From Gammaproteobacteria bacterium (GTDB taxonomy: Bacteria > Pseudomonadota > Gammaproteobacteria > Steroidobacterales > Foliamicaceae), in NCBI GenBank assembly GCA_026708965.1, contig JAPOTY010000030.1, positions 1-55,233 of the forward strand: a stretch of DNA of 55,233 nt, read 5' to 3'. Numbering within the stretch: position 1 is the stretch's first letter; each line of letters starts with the position of its first letter. The position numbers and the translations under genes were made by a program. This document shows, piece after piece, positions 8,164 through 17,051 of the stretch. The notes under the pieces were generated by a model. That model saw only the letters and a program-made list of their open reading frames with translations, was not told the origin of the DNA and ran no database searches.

Positions 8164-8936
8164 GCGGTGTTCGTCGCGTGGAGCTGGCGGAAGCTTGGGT
8201 GCTGCACAGCCGTCCTTTTCGCGAGACCAGCCTGGTCGTGGAGGCTTTCGCCCGCGAGCATGGCCGGATCGGGCTGGTGGCTCGCGGGGGCCGCCGCCCC
8301 CGCTCTCCGCTTGGCCTTGCCGCGCAGCCGTTCCGCCGCCTGCTGCTTTCCTGGGGCGGCCGCGGAGACTTGGCGACGCTCCATCGCGCTGAATGCGCGA
8401 TGGAGGAGAGCGCCGAATGCGCGATGGAGGAGAGCGCGGATCGCGAAGCGCCCCCTCGCGCGGGCAAAATTCCGCAAGGAGCCAGTCTTCTCCCGGCCAT
8501 GTACCTGAACGAATTACTGCTCAAGCTGACCCGCAGGGAGGACCCGCATCCCGAGTTGTTCGACCATTACTGCGTTGCGCTGGCCGCCCTGTCCGGCGGT
8601 CGCCCGATCGAAGCAGTGCTGCGGCGCTTCGAGCTGAGCCTGCTGGCCTCGCTGGGCCTTGGGCTGGATCTGGAACGCGATGCCGAAGGCCGGCCGCTGG
8701 TCCCCGATGCGGCCTACTGCTACCGCATGGAGGAGGGCCCCCAGGCGCTGCCCGCCGGGACCCCAACCGGAAAAGCCATGAACTTCAGCGGCGCCGAGCT
8801 ACTGGGCATGGCGGGCGGCAAATGGGGCAGCCGGGATATCAGGATGGCGGCCCGCCGCCTGCTTAGGGCCGCGATCGATTTCTACCTGGAGGGGCGTCCG
8901 CTCAATACCCGCAGGGTTTTTGCGGCCATGCGATGA
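8160..8936 (+). CDS. recO: DNA repair protein RecO
   Basis: 258 residues. RecO works with RecR to load RecA on SSB-coated DNA in the RecF pathway. The N-terminal OB-fold begins VELAEAWVLHSRPFRETSLVV, and the helical domain shows MYLNELLLKLTRREDPHPELFDHY. The GTG at 8160 overlaps the era stop (GTGA); a TTG two codons upstream is an alternative. The linker after the OB-fold contains an exact in-frame 24-base tandem duplication giving ECAMEESA twice (8391-8438). No cysteine zinc cluster of the kind seen in some RecO proteins is evident. The stop overlaps mutL (ATGA). Confidence 0.9.
   Translation: MSGVRRVELAEAWVLHSRPFRETSLVVEAFAREHGRIGLVARGGRRPRSPLGLAAQPFRRLLLSWGGRGDLATLHRAECAMEESAECAMEESADREAPPRAGKIPQGASLLPAMYLNELLLKLTRREDPHPELFDHYCVALAALSGGRPIEAVLRRFELSLLASLGLGLDLERDAEGRPLVPDAAYCYRMEEGPQALPAGTPTGKAMNFSGAELLGMAGGKWGSRDIRMAARRLLRAAIDFYLEGRPLNTRRVFAAMR
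8391..8438 (+). repeat. 24-bp in-frame tandem duplication inside recO
   Basis: Two adjacent 24-base units (8391-8414 and 8415-8438) differ only in their last base and encode ECAMEESA twice. They lie between the OB-fold and the helical domain of RecO, where family members vary in length. The near-identity suggests a recent slippage or duplication event. Confidence 0.95.
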
Positions 8937-10732
8937 CGATTCAGCTGCTGCCGGATCATCTGGTCAACCAGATCGCCGCCGGCGAGGTGGTGGAGCGGCC
9001 GGCATCGGTGGTTAAAGAGCTGATGGAGAACAGCCTTGATGCCGGCGCGCGGCGAATCCAGGTGCAGGTGGAGAAAGGCGGTTCGCAGCTCTGCCGGGTG
9101 CGTGACGATGGCGTTGGAATTTCCCTGGCTGAACTGGCGCTTGCGCTCACGCGGCACGCCACCAGCAAAATCGCCAGCCTTGACGATCTGCGCACGGTTG
9201 CAACGCTGGGATTTCGCGGCGAGGCGCTCCCGAGCATCGCCTCGGTTTCCCGGCTGCAACTGACTTCCCGGGTGGCTGGCGAACGCAGCGCCTGGACCGT
9301 GAAAAGCGTCGGCGGCAGCGCCTCCGAACCTCTGCCCGCGGCGCATCCCCGGGGCACCACGGTGGAGGTGCGCGATCTGTTCTACAACACTCCGGCCAGG
9401 CGCAACTTCCTGCGCAAACCGGTCACGGAGTCGCGCCATATCGACCGTGTGCTGCTGCGCATGGCCTTGAGCCGGTTCTCCGCGGGGCTGCGCTACGAGA
9501 AGGATGGGCGCCTGAACTACGATCTGCCGGCGGCGGACGGACGGGCCGAACAGGAGGAGCGCCTGGCCGGCCTTCTTGGCGCCGAGTTTCTGAGCAACGC
9601 CCTGTACTTCGAGGAGGATCGGCAGGGGATCCATCTGCATGGCTGGCTGGCGCGGCCGAAGTTTTCGCGCAGCCAGGGCGATATGCAGCATTTGTTTCTG
9701 AACGGCCGGGCTATTTTCGACCGCACCGTGGCGCACGCGGTGCGCCAAGCCTACGAAGATATCCTGTTTCACGGGCGCCATCCCGCATGGCTGTTGTATC
9801 TGGATATGGACCCGGCGGGGGTGGATGTGAACGCCCATCCCGCCAAGCTCGAAGTGCGGTTTCGGGAGGGACGGACCGTTCACGATACGGTTCGCCGCAC
9901 CCTGGAGGCGGTGCTGGCCGGCACCCGGCCGGCCGCCCTTGCGGATGCCGGCCAGCCCGCCGGGGTTGTCCCGGCATCCCCGGGGATGGCAGGCTCCGCA
10001 CACCTCGGCGGCAGTGGCGGCGCCGGCAGCGGCAGCCTCTCCCTTTTGCTGGGAACCTCCCCTCTGCCGCCAGGTTCGCCATCTGGCGCGGGCGAGGTGC
10101 GCGAGCCGTTCCCGGATGCCGGGGAGGATGCGCCGCCGCTCGGCTATGCGCTGGCGCAATTGAGCGGAATCTATCTCCTGGCCCAGAATCGCGACGGGCT
10201 GATCATTGTGGATGCGCATGCCGCCCATGAACGTGTGGTTTACGAGCGCATGAAGGCGCAGCTCGACGAGCAGGGCATGGGTTCGCAGCTGCTGCTGGAG
10301 CCGGTCCGCCTGCGTGTCGGGCAGGAGGAAATCGCCACGGCCAGACAGCAGCGCGAAACCTGGAGGCGGCTGGGTTTTGTTGTGGATCAGGTGGGACCGC
10401 GCACCTTGGCGGTGCGCGAGGTTCCGGCGCTGCTCGCCGGAGGCGACGCGCAGGCCTTGCTGCGCGACCTGCTGTCCGGGGCGCAGTCCGGGCCGGAAGC
10501 CGGCAGCGAGGATTCCGCCCAGGAGATTACCGGGCGGATCCATCATATTCTGGGCACCATGGCCTGCCACACCTCGGTGCGCGCCAACCGGCGCCTGACG
10601 CTGGAGGAAATGAACGCTCTTCTGCGGGATATGGAGCGGACTCCGCGGGCCGACCAGTGCAATCACGGCCGCCCCACTTGGCGGGCGCTCAGCATCAGGG
10701 AACTGGACCGCATCTTCCAGCGCGGCCGCTAA
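8933..10732 (+). CDS. mutL: DNA mismatch repair protein MutL
   Basis: 599 residues. The N-terminal GHKL ATPase shows the Bergerat motifs: AAGEVVERPASVVKELMENS, the DDGVGIS box and GFRGEAL; the S5-like domain includes DLFYNTPARRNFL. The C-terminal dimerisation domain carries DAHAAHERVVYERM (Asp427 onward), ACHTSVRANRRLT and QCNHGRPTW, which correspond to the endonuclease motifs of MutL proteins in bacteria that lack MutH. Position two of the usual DQHA is Ala here. Nicking activity is therefore likely but inferred. A low-complexity Pro/Gly/Ser linker joins the halves. The ATG overlaps the recO stop. Confidence 0.97.
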   Translation: MTIQLLPDHLVNQIAAGEVVERPASVVKELMENSLDAGARRIQVQVEKGGSQLCRVRDDGVGISLAELALALTRHATSKIASLDDLRTVATLGFRGEALPSIASVSRLQLTSRVAGERSAWTVKSVGGSASEPLPAAHPRGTTVEVRDLFYNTPARRNFLRKPVTESRHIDRVLLRMALSRFSAGLRYEKDGRLNYDLPAADGRAEQEERLAGLLGAEFLSNALYFEEDRQGIHLHGWLARPKFSRSQGDMQHLFLNGRAIFDRTVAHAVRQAYEDILFHGRHPAWLLYLDMDPAGVDVNAHPAKLEVRFREGRTVHDTVRRTLEAVLAGTRPAALADAGQPAGVVPASPGMAGSAHLGGSGGAGSGSLSLLLGTSPLPPGSPSGAGEVREPFPDAGEDAPPLGYALAQLSGIYLLAQNRDGLIIVDAHAAHERVVYERMKAQLDEQGMGSQLLLEPVRLRVGQEEIATARQQRETWRRLGFVVDQVGPRTLAVREVPALLAGGDAQALLRDLLSGAQSGPEAGSEDSAQEITGRIHHILGTMACHTSVRANRRLTLEEMNALLRDMERTPRADQCNHGRPTWRALSIRELDRIFQRGR

Positions 10733-10740
10733 CTTCGATC

Positions 10741-11733
10741 GTGGAGGCGGTGCTGCTCAAGGGCCCGACCTGCGTGGGCAAGACGCGGCTGGTGGTGCGC
10801 TTGTCCGAGCGGCTGCCATTGCGGATCATCAGCGTGGATTCAGCTTGCGTTTACCGGGGGCTGGATATCGGCACCGCCAAGCCAGCGGCCGAGGAACAGC
10901 GGGCGGCGCCGCATCGCCTAGTGGATATCTGTTCGCCCCGGGAGCGCTACTCGGCCGCGCGTTTCGCCGAAGACGCCCGGCGCGAGATTGCGCGCGCCAA
11001 GGTTGCCGGACGGATTCCGCTGCTGGTGGGCGGCGCCATGCTCTACTTCCGGGCGCTGGAGCGGGGCTTTGCGGAAATGCCGGGCGCCAATTCCGCTGTG
11101 CGCCGCCGGATTCGCATGCAGGCCGCGGCGGACGGCTGGCCGGCGCTGCACGTTCGGCTCAAGGCGCTGGATCCGGCGGCGGCGGATCGACTCTCGCCCA
11201 ACGATGCCGCCCGCATAGAGCGCGCCCTCGAGGTGCTGGAGCTGACCGGGCGCTCAATCAGCTCGCACTGGCCCGGCGCTCCCCGCGCCGCCGCGCGAGG
11301 CTACCTTAAATTTGCGCTGCTTCCGGGCGACCGCGAGGCCTGGCGCCGGCATATCGAGCAACGCTTTCACGGCATGCTTGAGCGGGGATGGCTGGAGGAG
11401 GCGCAGGCGCTGCGCTTGATGCGCCTGGATCCCGGCCTGCCGGCCACCCGGATTGCCGGCTACCGCCAGCTTCTTGAGCATCTGGACGGCCGCTATCCGC
11501 TTGCCGAGGCCGTTGCGCGCGGAATCAGGGCCACCAAGGCGCTGGGGCGCCGGCAGTTGACCTGGCTGAGGGCCGAAGCCGATATTGAACGACTGACTGC
11601 CGAAGCCCCTCGCTGCGATGCGCGCCTGGAGAGCGCGATTCGCGCCCACTGGAAGATCGGCAGGGGAAGGTTTGATCAGCGCCGGGGGAAAAATATGACG
11701 GGGAGCGCCGCGATTTCACGGCAGCGAGACTAA
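10741..11733 (+). CDS. miaA: tRNA dimethylallyltransferase
   Basis: About 330 residues. MiaA transfers a dimethylallyl group to A37 of tRNAs reading UNN codons, the precursor of ms2i6A. The P-loop is GPTCVGKT, followed by SVDSACVYRGLDIGTAKP, LVGGAMLYFRALERG and the C-terminal TRIAGYRQLLEHLDG and QLTWLR. The most plausible start is GTG at 10741, eight bases after the mutL stop; a second GTG at 10750 is possible. The C-terminus after QLTWLR is about 55 residues long and basic. It sits between mutL and hfq as in other gammaproteobacteria. Confidence 0.93.
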   Translation: MEAVLLKGPTCVGKTRLVVRLSERLPLRIISVDSACVYRGLDIGTAKPAAEEQRAAPHRLVDICSPRERYSAARFAEDARREIARAKVAGRIPLLVGGAMLYFRALERGFAEMPGANSAVRRRIRMQAAADGWPALHVRLKALDPAAADRLSPNDAARIERALEVLELTGRSISSHWPGAPRAAARGYLKFALLPGDREAWRRHIEQRFHGMLERGWLEEAQALRLMRLDPGLPATRIAGYRQLLEHLDGRYPLAEAVARGIRATKALGRRQLTWLRAEADIERLTAEAPRCDARLESAIRAHWKIGRGRFDQRRGKNMTGSAAISRQRD

Positions 11734-11856
11734 TTGTTCATTTGCGGCGCATTTTCGCTTGTTCCTGCCAGGCAACTGGGGCAGCCTGCGGAGCAGGCCG
11801 GCGCGGCGGTGTTTCCCGTTTCCTGCGGGGCGCTCCGGATGCCGGGAAAGGAGCGC

Positions 11857-12111
11857 ATGATGGACACCCGACAAGACTTGCAAAACAAATTTCTCAACCT
11901 GCTTCGGCGGAGACAGGCACGGGTGTACGTGTTTCTCGTTAACGGGATCAAGCTAAAGGGCGTGATCGGGGGCTTTGATATGTTCGTGATCCTGCTGCAC
12001 AATGGAGTGAGCCAGATCGTGTACAAACACGCCATATCCGCTATCGTTCCCGTTCGCCAGCAAGACTTGGAGGGCATCCTGCGCGAGGAGCAGGCCGAGC
12101 CTCTTGACTGA
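11857..12111 (+). CDS. hfq: RNA chaperone Hfq
   Basis: 84 residues. The Sm1 motif ([25 protein letters not shown]) and Sm2 motif ([13 protein letters not shown]) are intact, including the KH pair of the proximal uridine pocket. The C-terminal tail is short and acidic ([13 protein letters not shown]). Loop residues differ from the E. coli form (GGFD for ESFD). The ATG at 11857 follows AAAGGAG at normal spacing; a second ATG comes directly after. Hfq pairs small RNAs with mRNAs. Confidence 0.97.
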   Translation: MMDTRQDLQNKFLNLLRRRQARVYVFLVNGIKLKGVIGGFDMFVILLHNGVSQIVYKHAISAIVPVRQQDLEGILREEQAEPLD

Positions 12112-12180
12112 TGAATGCTCCCGCGCGCCAGCGCATAGCCCGGCACGGGGGCATCCCCGCTCTCTCCGGGATTGCGCGGC

Positions 12181-13425
12181 TTGACTGATCCGCACCGCCG
12201 CGAGCGGGCCGTCCTGCTGGCGCCGGCAGGCGACGATGCCCGCCGACGGGAGTTCGAGTCGCTGGCGGCTTCCGCGGGAGCGGAAGTTCTGCGCACCATG
12301 ACGGCGGCATTGCGCCGGCCGGATCCGCGCACGCTGATCCGAAGCGGTAAATTGAATGAGCTGAAGCGGCTGTGCCTTGCTGTTTCGCCCACGATCGTGA
12401 TTGTGGACTTTCCCTTGAGCCCGTCGCAGGAGCGCAATCTGCAAAAGGCGCTGGACTGTCCCATCGTGAACCGCACAAGCCTGATCCTGGATATATTCGC
12501 GATGCGGGCCCGCAGCAGCGAGGGCAAGCTGCAGGTGGAACTGGCGCAGCTGCGCCACTTGTCCACCCGCCTGGTGGGCGGTTGGACCCACTTGGAGCGG
12601 CAGAAGGGCGGCATCGGCCTTCGGGGACCGGGCGAAACGCAACTGGAAACCGACCGGCGCCTGGTGTCGCAGCGCATACGCCGCCTCGAGTCGCAGCTTT
12701 CCGGGGTGATGGCCCGCCGCCGCCGGGGCCGGGCGCGCCGGCAACGTTCCGGCGCCATCGTGGTTTCGCTTGCGGGCTATACCAACGTGGGCAAATCCAC
12801 TCTGTTCAACCGGCTGGCGGGCGCCGGCGTGACGGCCCGCGACCGGCCGTTCGACACGCTCGATCCCACCATTCGCCGGGTGGGCTTGCCGGATGGGCAG
12901 GTGGTTTTGCTATCCGACACAGTAGGATTTATCCGCGATTTGCCGCCCGAGCTGGTTGCGGCTTTTCACTCCACGCTGGAGGAAATCGCGGCGGCGGATC
13001 TGATCCTGCACGTGATCGACGCCTCGCTGCCCGATCAGATGGAGCGGATCGACGAGGTGGAACGATCGCTCGGCCAAATCGGCGCGGGAGATAAACCTGT
13101 GCTCCGCGTGTTCAACAAGGCGGATATAATCGCCACCGGGCTGCAGGCGGGCGATTGGGCCGGCCCGGCGGCCCGGGTTTCGGCGCTTACCGGCGCCGGC
13201 GTGGAACCGTTGCTGGCGAAGGTTGCCGAGTGTTTATCGACCAGTCGCCTTCAACGCACGATTCGGTTGGACGCGAGCCAAGGAAGACTAAGGGCATTGC
13301 TCTATCGCCGCGGCCGGGTGCTCCGCGAACAATTGCTGCCCGGCGGAGGCTGGACACTGGACATGGAAATGACGCGACGGGCCTATGACAAGCTGGCCAG
13401 CCGAGAGGACCTCGGCGCGGCCTGA
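12181..13425 (+). CDS. hflX: Ribosome-splitting GTPase HflX
   Basis: About 414 residues. The N-terminal HflX domain includes FESLAASAGAEV and ERNLQKALDCPIVNRTSLIL. The conserved RGPGETQLETDRR linker precedes the G domain, which has GYTNVGKST, DTLDPT, LSDTVGFIRDLP and NKAD. Start choice is uncertain: TTG at 12181 or TTG at 12172, neither with a clear ribosome-binding site. A 25-codon reading frame starts by TGATG overlap at the hfq stop (12111) and ends at 12188, just inside hflX, and could pass ribosomes from hfq to hflX. HflX separates stalled 70S ribosomes in its known homologues. Confidence 0.94.
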   Translation: MTDPHRRERAVLLAPAGDDARRREFESLAASAGAEVLRTMTAALRRPDPRTLIRSGKLNELKRLCLAVSPTIVIVDFPLSPSQERNLQKALDCPIVNRTSLILDIFAMRARSSEGKLQVELAQLRHLSTRLVGGWTHLERQKGGIGLRGPGETQLETDRRLVSQRIRRLESQLSGVMARRRRGRARRQRSGAIVVSLAGYTNVGKSTLFNRLAGAGVTARDRPFDTLDPTIRRVGLPDGQVVLLSDTVGFIRDLPPELVAAFHSTLEEIAAADLILHVIDASLPDQMERIDEVERSLGQIGAGDKPVLRVFNKADIIATGLQAGDWAGPAARVSALTGAGVEPLLAKVAECLSTSRLQRTIRLDASQGRLRALLYRRGRVLREQLLPGGGWTLDMEMTRRAYDKLASREDLGAA

Positions 13426-13460
13426 GCGCTGCCCAAGCACACAACACGGAAAATACTGAT

Positions 13461-14549
13461 ATGGCCTGGAATGAACCGGGCGGCGGAAACGGTTCCTGGA
13501 ATCGGGGCAGTCGCCAGCAGCCCGACCTCGAAGACCTCGTTCGGGACACGCTGCAAAAGATCTTCGGCGTATTCGGCGGTGGGCGCGGCCAGCCGACCCG
13601 GCGGAGCCTCATTTGGATTCTTGCCGCCGTGCTTGCCCTTTGGGCGCTCACCGGCCTCTATCGTGTCGATGAGGCCGAGCGCGCCGTGGTGCTGCGCTTC
13701 GGCGAATACTCGTCAACCCGCGGCGCCGGGCTGCGTTGGCACCTGCCGTGGCCGATCGAGCGGGTGGAGAAGGTCAACGTGGCCGAGGTCAACAAGTTCA
13801 GCCAGCAAACCCGAATGCTCACGGCGGACGAAAATATCGTGGTGGTGGACTTGGTGGTGCAGTACCAGCGCAGCGATCCGGTGGATTTCCTGTTCCAGGT
13901 GCGGCAAGCCGAAGAGACGCTGGGCGACGTGAGCGAGAGCGCCATCCGCGAGATCATCGGCAAGAACGATATGGATTACATCCTTGGCGAAGGCCGCAGC
14001 GATATTGCCGAGCGGACGGAGGGGCTGATCCAGCAGACTCTGAACGACTACCGGGCCGGAATCGGCGTTACCCAGGTGAACCTGCGCGATGCCAACTATC
14101 CGCAGCAGGTGGAGGCGGCCGTGCAGGACGCCATCAAGGCGCGGGAGGACAAGGAGCGGCTGGCCTTCGAGGCGCAGGCTTACGCCAACGATGTGGTGCC
14201 GAGGGCGCGAGGCGAAGCGGCCAGGCGCTTGCAGGATGCCGAGGCCTACAAATCGCGGGTCATTGCCGACGCGGAGGGAGAAGCCCAGAGGTTCGAGCAG
14301 TTGCTGGTTGAATATCAGAAAGCGCCGGCAGTCACCCGGGAGCGCCTCTATATCGAAGCGCTTGAGGATTTTTACGGCGGCGCCAACAAGGTGCTGCTCG
14401 AGGCGGAGGGCAGCGGCAATCTTCTCTACCTTCCGGTGGATCAACTGATGAGGCGCGGCGCCGCTGCGGGGCAGTCATCCGGCGCGGCGCCCGTCCCGGG
14501 TTCCGCGTCGCAGGAAAGAGGCCTTAGCCGGGGAGGGCCGGGATCATGA
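13461..14549 (+). CDS. hflK: HflK, SPFH-domain subunit of the FtsH modulator complex
   Basis: 362 residues. A Gly/Asn-rich cytoplasmic N-terminus (GGGNGSWNRGSRQQ) is followed by one membrane helix (about residues 52-70) and a periplasmic SPFH/band-7 domain starting near VDEAERAVVLRFGEY. Long charged helices follow, and the C-terminal tail is Gly/Ala/Ser-rich. HflK with HflC forms a large cage around the FtsH protease and limits its access to membrane substrates. The ATG at 13461 lies 35 bases after the hflX stop; the stop overlaps hflC as ATGA. Confidence 0.96.
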   Translation: MAWNEPGGGNGSWNRGSRQQPDLEDLVRDTLQKIFGVFGGGRGQPTRRSLIWILAAVLALWALTGLYRVDEAERAVVLRFGEYSSTRGAGLRWHLPWPIERVEKVNVAEVNKFSQQTRMLTADENIVVVDLVVQYQRSDPVDFLFQVRQAEETLGDVSESAIREIIGKNDMDYILGEGRSDIAERTEGLIQQTLNDYRAGIGVTQVNLRDANYPQQVEAAVQDAIKAREDKERLAFEAQAYANDVVPRARGEAARRLQDAEAYKSRVIADAEGEAQRFEQLLVEYQKAPAVTRERLYIEALEDFYGGANKVLLEAEGSGNLLYLPVDQLMRRGAAAGQSSGAAPVPGSASQERGLSRGGPGS

Positions 14550-15409
14550 AACTGGGAGGCTGGATCATTGTTGCGGTGGCGGCTGTTCTGCTGGTCTTGA
14601 ACAGCGTGTTCGTGGTGGACGAGCGGGAATACGCCGTGCGGTTCCGTTTCGGTGAAATCGTGGACGCGGACTATGAAGCGGGGCTGCACCTGAAATTGCC
14701 GGTGGTCAATAACGTGGAGTTTTTCCCAAAGCAGATACTCACCATCAATAATCCTCAGGAGCCTTTCCTGACGGCGGAGAAAAAGAACCTGCTGGTGGAT
14801 TTCTTCGTCAAGTGGAAAATCTCCAGCGTGGCCGATTACTACACCACGCTGGGCAATGAGACCCGGGCGCAGCAGCGGCTTTTGGAAATCATCAAGGACG
14901 ATATCCGCGCCGAGTTCGCCAAGCGCACGGTGCCCGAAGTGGTTTCGGCTGAACGCCGCGAGCTGATGTTCGAAATGCTCAGCAATGCCAGGCGCGCGGC
15001 CAGCGAACTGGGTATCGACGTGGTGGACGTTCGGGTCAAGCGCATCGAGTTCCGGGACGAAGTGAGCGAATCGGTATTTCAGCGGATGCGCCAGGAGCGC
15101 GCCCGGGTGGCCTCGGAACTGCGCGCCGAGGGCGCTGAGACGGCGGAGCAGATTCGCGCCGATGCCGACCGCCAGCGCACGGTGATTCTGTCCGAGGCCT
15201 ATCGCGATGCCGAGATTCTGCGCGGCGAGGGCGATGCCAGGGCGGCGGAAACCTATGCCGACGCATACAGCAGGGATCCGGAGTTCTACTCCTTCTACCG
15301 CAGCATCGACGCCTACCGCAACGCGTTCGGGAGCGAGGGCGACCTGCTGGTTCTGGACAAGGAAAGCGATTTTTTCCGCTACCTGAAAGAATCGGAACCT
15401 CAAAAGTAG
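14546..15409 (+). CDS. hflC: HflC, SPFH-domain subunit of the FtsH modulator complex
   Basis: 287 residues. One N-terminal membrane helix (about residues 4-24) anchors a periplasmic SPFH domain (FVVDEREYAVRFRFGEI). The signature stretch VVDVRVKRIEFRDEVSESV is followed by a long Ala/Glu/Arg-rich helix and the C-terminal DPEFYSFYRSIDAYRNAF. It is translationally coupled to hflK. Two tight hairpins follow the stop before purA. Confidence 0.97.
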   Translation: MKLGGWIIVAVAAVLLVLNSVFVVDEREYAVRFRFGEIVDADYEAGLHLKLPVVNNVEFFPKQILTINNPQEPFLTAEKKNLLVDFFVKWKISSVADYYTTLGNETRAQQRLLEIIKDDIRAEFAKRTVPEVVSAERRELMFEMLSNARRAASELGIDVVDVRVKRIEFRDEVSESVFQRMRQERARVASELRAEGAETAEQIRADADRQRTVILSEAYRDAEILRGEGDARAAETYADAYSRDPEFYSFYRSIDAYRNAFGSEGDLLVLDKESDFFRYLKESEPQK

Positions 15410-15423
15410 AACCGCTGCCTGGT

Positions 15424-15460
15424 TTCGCCGTTCCCGGCGAACGAGGGCGTTCCGCCCTCG
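15424..15460 (+). promoter_or_regulatory. Two adjacent perfect hairpins between hflC and purA
   Basis: The first hairpin has arms TTCGCCG (15424-15430) and CGGCGAA (15435-15441) with a TTCC loop. The second follows directly, with arms CGAGGGC (15442-15448) and GCCCTCG (15454-15460) and a GTTCC loop. Both stems are perfect over 7 bp. No T-tract follows, so a simple intrinsic terminator is unlikely. The pair ends 13 bases before the purA ATG and could shape purA translation or mark a processing site (inference). Confidence 0.5.
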
Positions 15461-15473
15461 GACTCGTAACTCC

Positions 15474-16778
15474 ATGATTGATGCCCCAACCTCTGCCCGC
15501 GGCATTGTTCTGATCGGCGCCCAGTGGGGGGACGAGGGCAAGGGCAAGGTGGTGGACCTGCTGGCGGGGCGCTGCGATGCCGTGGTTCGTTTCCAAGGCG
15601 GCCATAATGCCGGGCACACGGTGATTGATGATGGCCGGACCCGGGTGCTGCACCTGCTTCCCAGCGGCATTCTCTGCGCGGGCGTGGAGTGCCTGATCGG
15701 CAATGGAGTTGCGCTTTACCTGCCGCAACTCTTCAAGGAGCTGGAGTCCATTTCCGGCGGCGGGGAAAAACGGCTGTTCATCAGCCCTGGCTGCCCGCTG
15801 ATCCTGCCCTCGCATATCGCCCTGGACCAGGCGCGCGAACGCCATGCCGGACGGGGGCGCATCGGCACCACCGGGCGCGGCATCGGCCCCGCCTACGAGG
15901 ACAGGGCCGCGCGCCGCGCGCTGCGGGCGGGGGAACTGTTTGCGCCGCGGGAGTTTCGCCAACGCCTGCGTTCGGCTATGAGCTTGCACAATTTCATGCT
16001 TGAGAAGTATTACGGCGCGGAACCTCTCGACCCTGATCGGATTGCGGACCAATGGCTGGGCATGGCAGAGGAATTGCGTCCCATGATCGACGATATCGGC
16101 ATCCGGCTGAGGCGGTTGCATGCCGAGGGCGGATCCGTGCTTTTCGAGGGCGCCCAAGGGGCGATGCTCGATATCGATCACGGCACCTATCCGTACGTGA
16201 CATCGTCCAGCACGGTAACGGCCGGCGCCTTGGCGGGGTCCGGGGCGCGGCTGGAGCAGATCGGGGAGGTGATCGGCGTGGTGAAGGCCTACACCACGAG
16301 AGTGGGCGAGGGTCCCTTCCCCACCGAACTGAACGACGAGACCGGCGAACAGCTGGCCCGGGAAGGCGCGGAGTTTGGCGCAACCACGGGACGGCCTCGA
16401 AGGTGCGGCTGGTTCGACGCGGCCGCGGTGCGCTCGGCGGCTCAATGCGCTTCCGTCGGCAGCCTATGCATTACCAAGCTGGATGTGCTTGACGGCTTGG
16501 AAACGCTTCGCATCTGCATCGGCTACCGCTTTGAAGGGAGGAATATCGACACGCTGCCTCCTTTCATGGACCGCTACGCCGATTGCGAGCCGCGCTATGA
16601 GGAATGCGAGGGATGGCAGGAGTCCACCTGCGGCGCCACCCGCTGGGAAGACCTGCCGGTCCGGGCCCGCGCCTATATCAGGCGGCTGGAGGAACTGGTG
16701 GGCCTTGAAGCCTGCATCATCTCCACTGGACCGGCGCGGGAGCAGACGGTGATCCGCCGCCATCCCCTTGGTCATTAA
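15474..16778 (+). CDS. purA: Adenylosuccinate synthetase
   Basis: 434 residues, the usual length. PurA joins IMP and aspartate using GTP, the first committed step to AMP. The N-terminal GAQWGDEGKGKVVD loop contains the catalytic Asp. Further marks are GGHNAGHTV, GTTGRGIGPAYEDRAARR, FEGAQGAMLDIDHGTYP(YVTSS), GVVKAYTTRVGEGPFPTE and GATTGRPRRCGWFD. In many relatives hisZ lies between hflC and purA; it is absent here. Confidence 0.98.
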   Translation: MIDAPTSARGIVLIGAQWGDEGKGKVVDLLAGRCDAVVRFQGGHNAGHTVIDDGRTRVLHLLPSGILCAGVECLIGNGVALYLPQLFKELESISGGGEKRLFISPGCPLILPSHIALDQARERHAGRGRIGTTGRGIGPAYEDRAARRALRAGELFAPREFRQRLRSAMSLHNFMLEKYYGAEPLDPDRIADQWLGMAEELRPMIDDIGIRLRRLHAEGGSVLFEGAQGAMLDIDHGTYPYVTSSSTVTAGALAGSGARLEQIGEVIGVVKAYTTRVGEGPFPTELNDETGEQLAREGAEFGATTGRPRRCGWFDAAAVRSAAQCASVGSLCITKLDVLDGLETLRICIGYRFEGRNIDTLPPFMDRYADCEPRYEECEGWQESTCGATRWEDLPVRARAYIRRLEELVGLEACIISTGPAREQTVIRRHPLGH

Positions 16779-16794
16779 GGATTGCTGTGCGAAC

Positions 16795-16882
16795 TGGTGC
16801 CGAGAAGAGGACTCGAACCTCCACGGGGTTGCCCCCACTGGCACCTGAAGCCAGCGCGTCTGCCAAATTCCGCCACCTCGGC
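16795..16882 (-). tRNA. tRNA-Leu (anticodon CAG)
   Basis: Read on the minus strand, a 7-bp acceptor stem (GCCGAGG with TCTCGGC, one G-T pair), discriminator A and an encoded CCA end enclose a class II tRNA with a long variable arm (GTGGGGGCAACCCCGT region) and a TTCGAGTC T-loop. The anticodon stem CTGGC/GCCAG holds the loop TTCAGGT, giving anticodon CAG for CUG codons. A tRNA-Leu gene next to rnr is common in gammaproteobacteria, although here it lies on the opposite strand. Confidence 0.95.
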
Positions 16883-17051
16883 CAAGATGTTGCCTTGCGA
16901 GCCGCGGGGGGATGTCCGCCGGAGGCGCGTCAAGGCGCATGGAACAATTTCCAATTGTGCTTTTTGCGCCCGTTTATGTCAATTGATTCCGGCGGGGAAT
17001 GGCGAGGGCTGCGGACTCAAGGCATCGTTGCGCAAATGGTGAGGCGGCCCT

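Noticed and set aside
8882-10666. A 594-codon open frame on the strand opposite mutL
   Set aside because: It mirrors mutL in a high-GC sequence, has biased low-complexity composition and no recognisable domain; mutL itself is certain.
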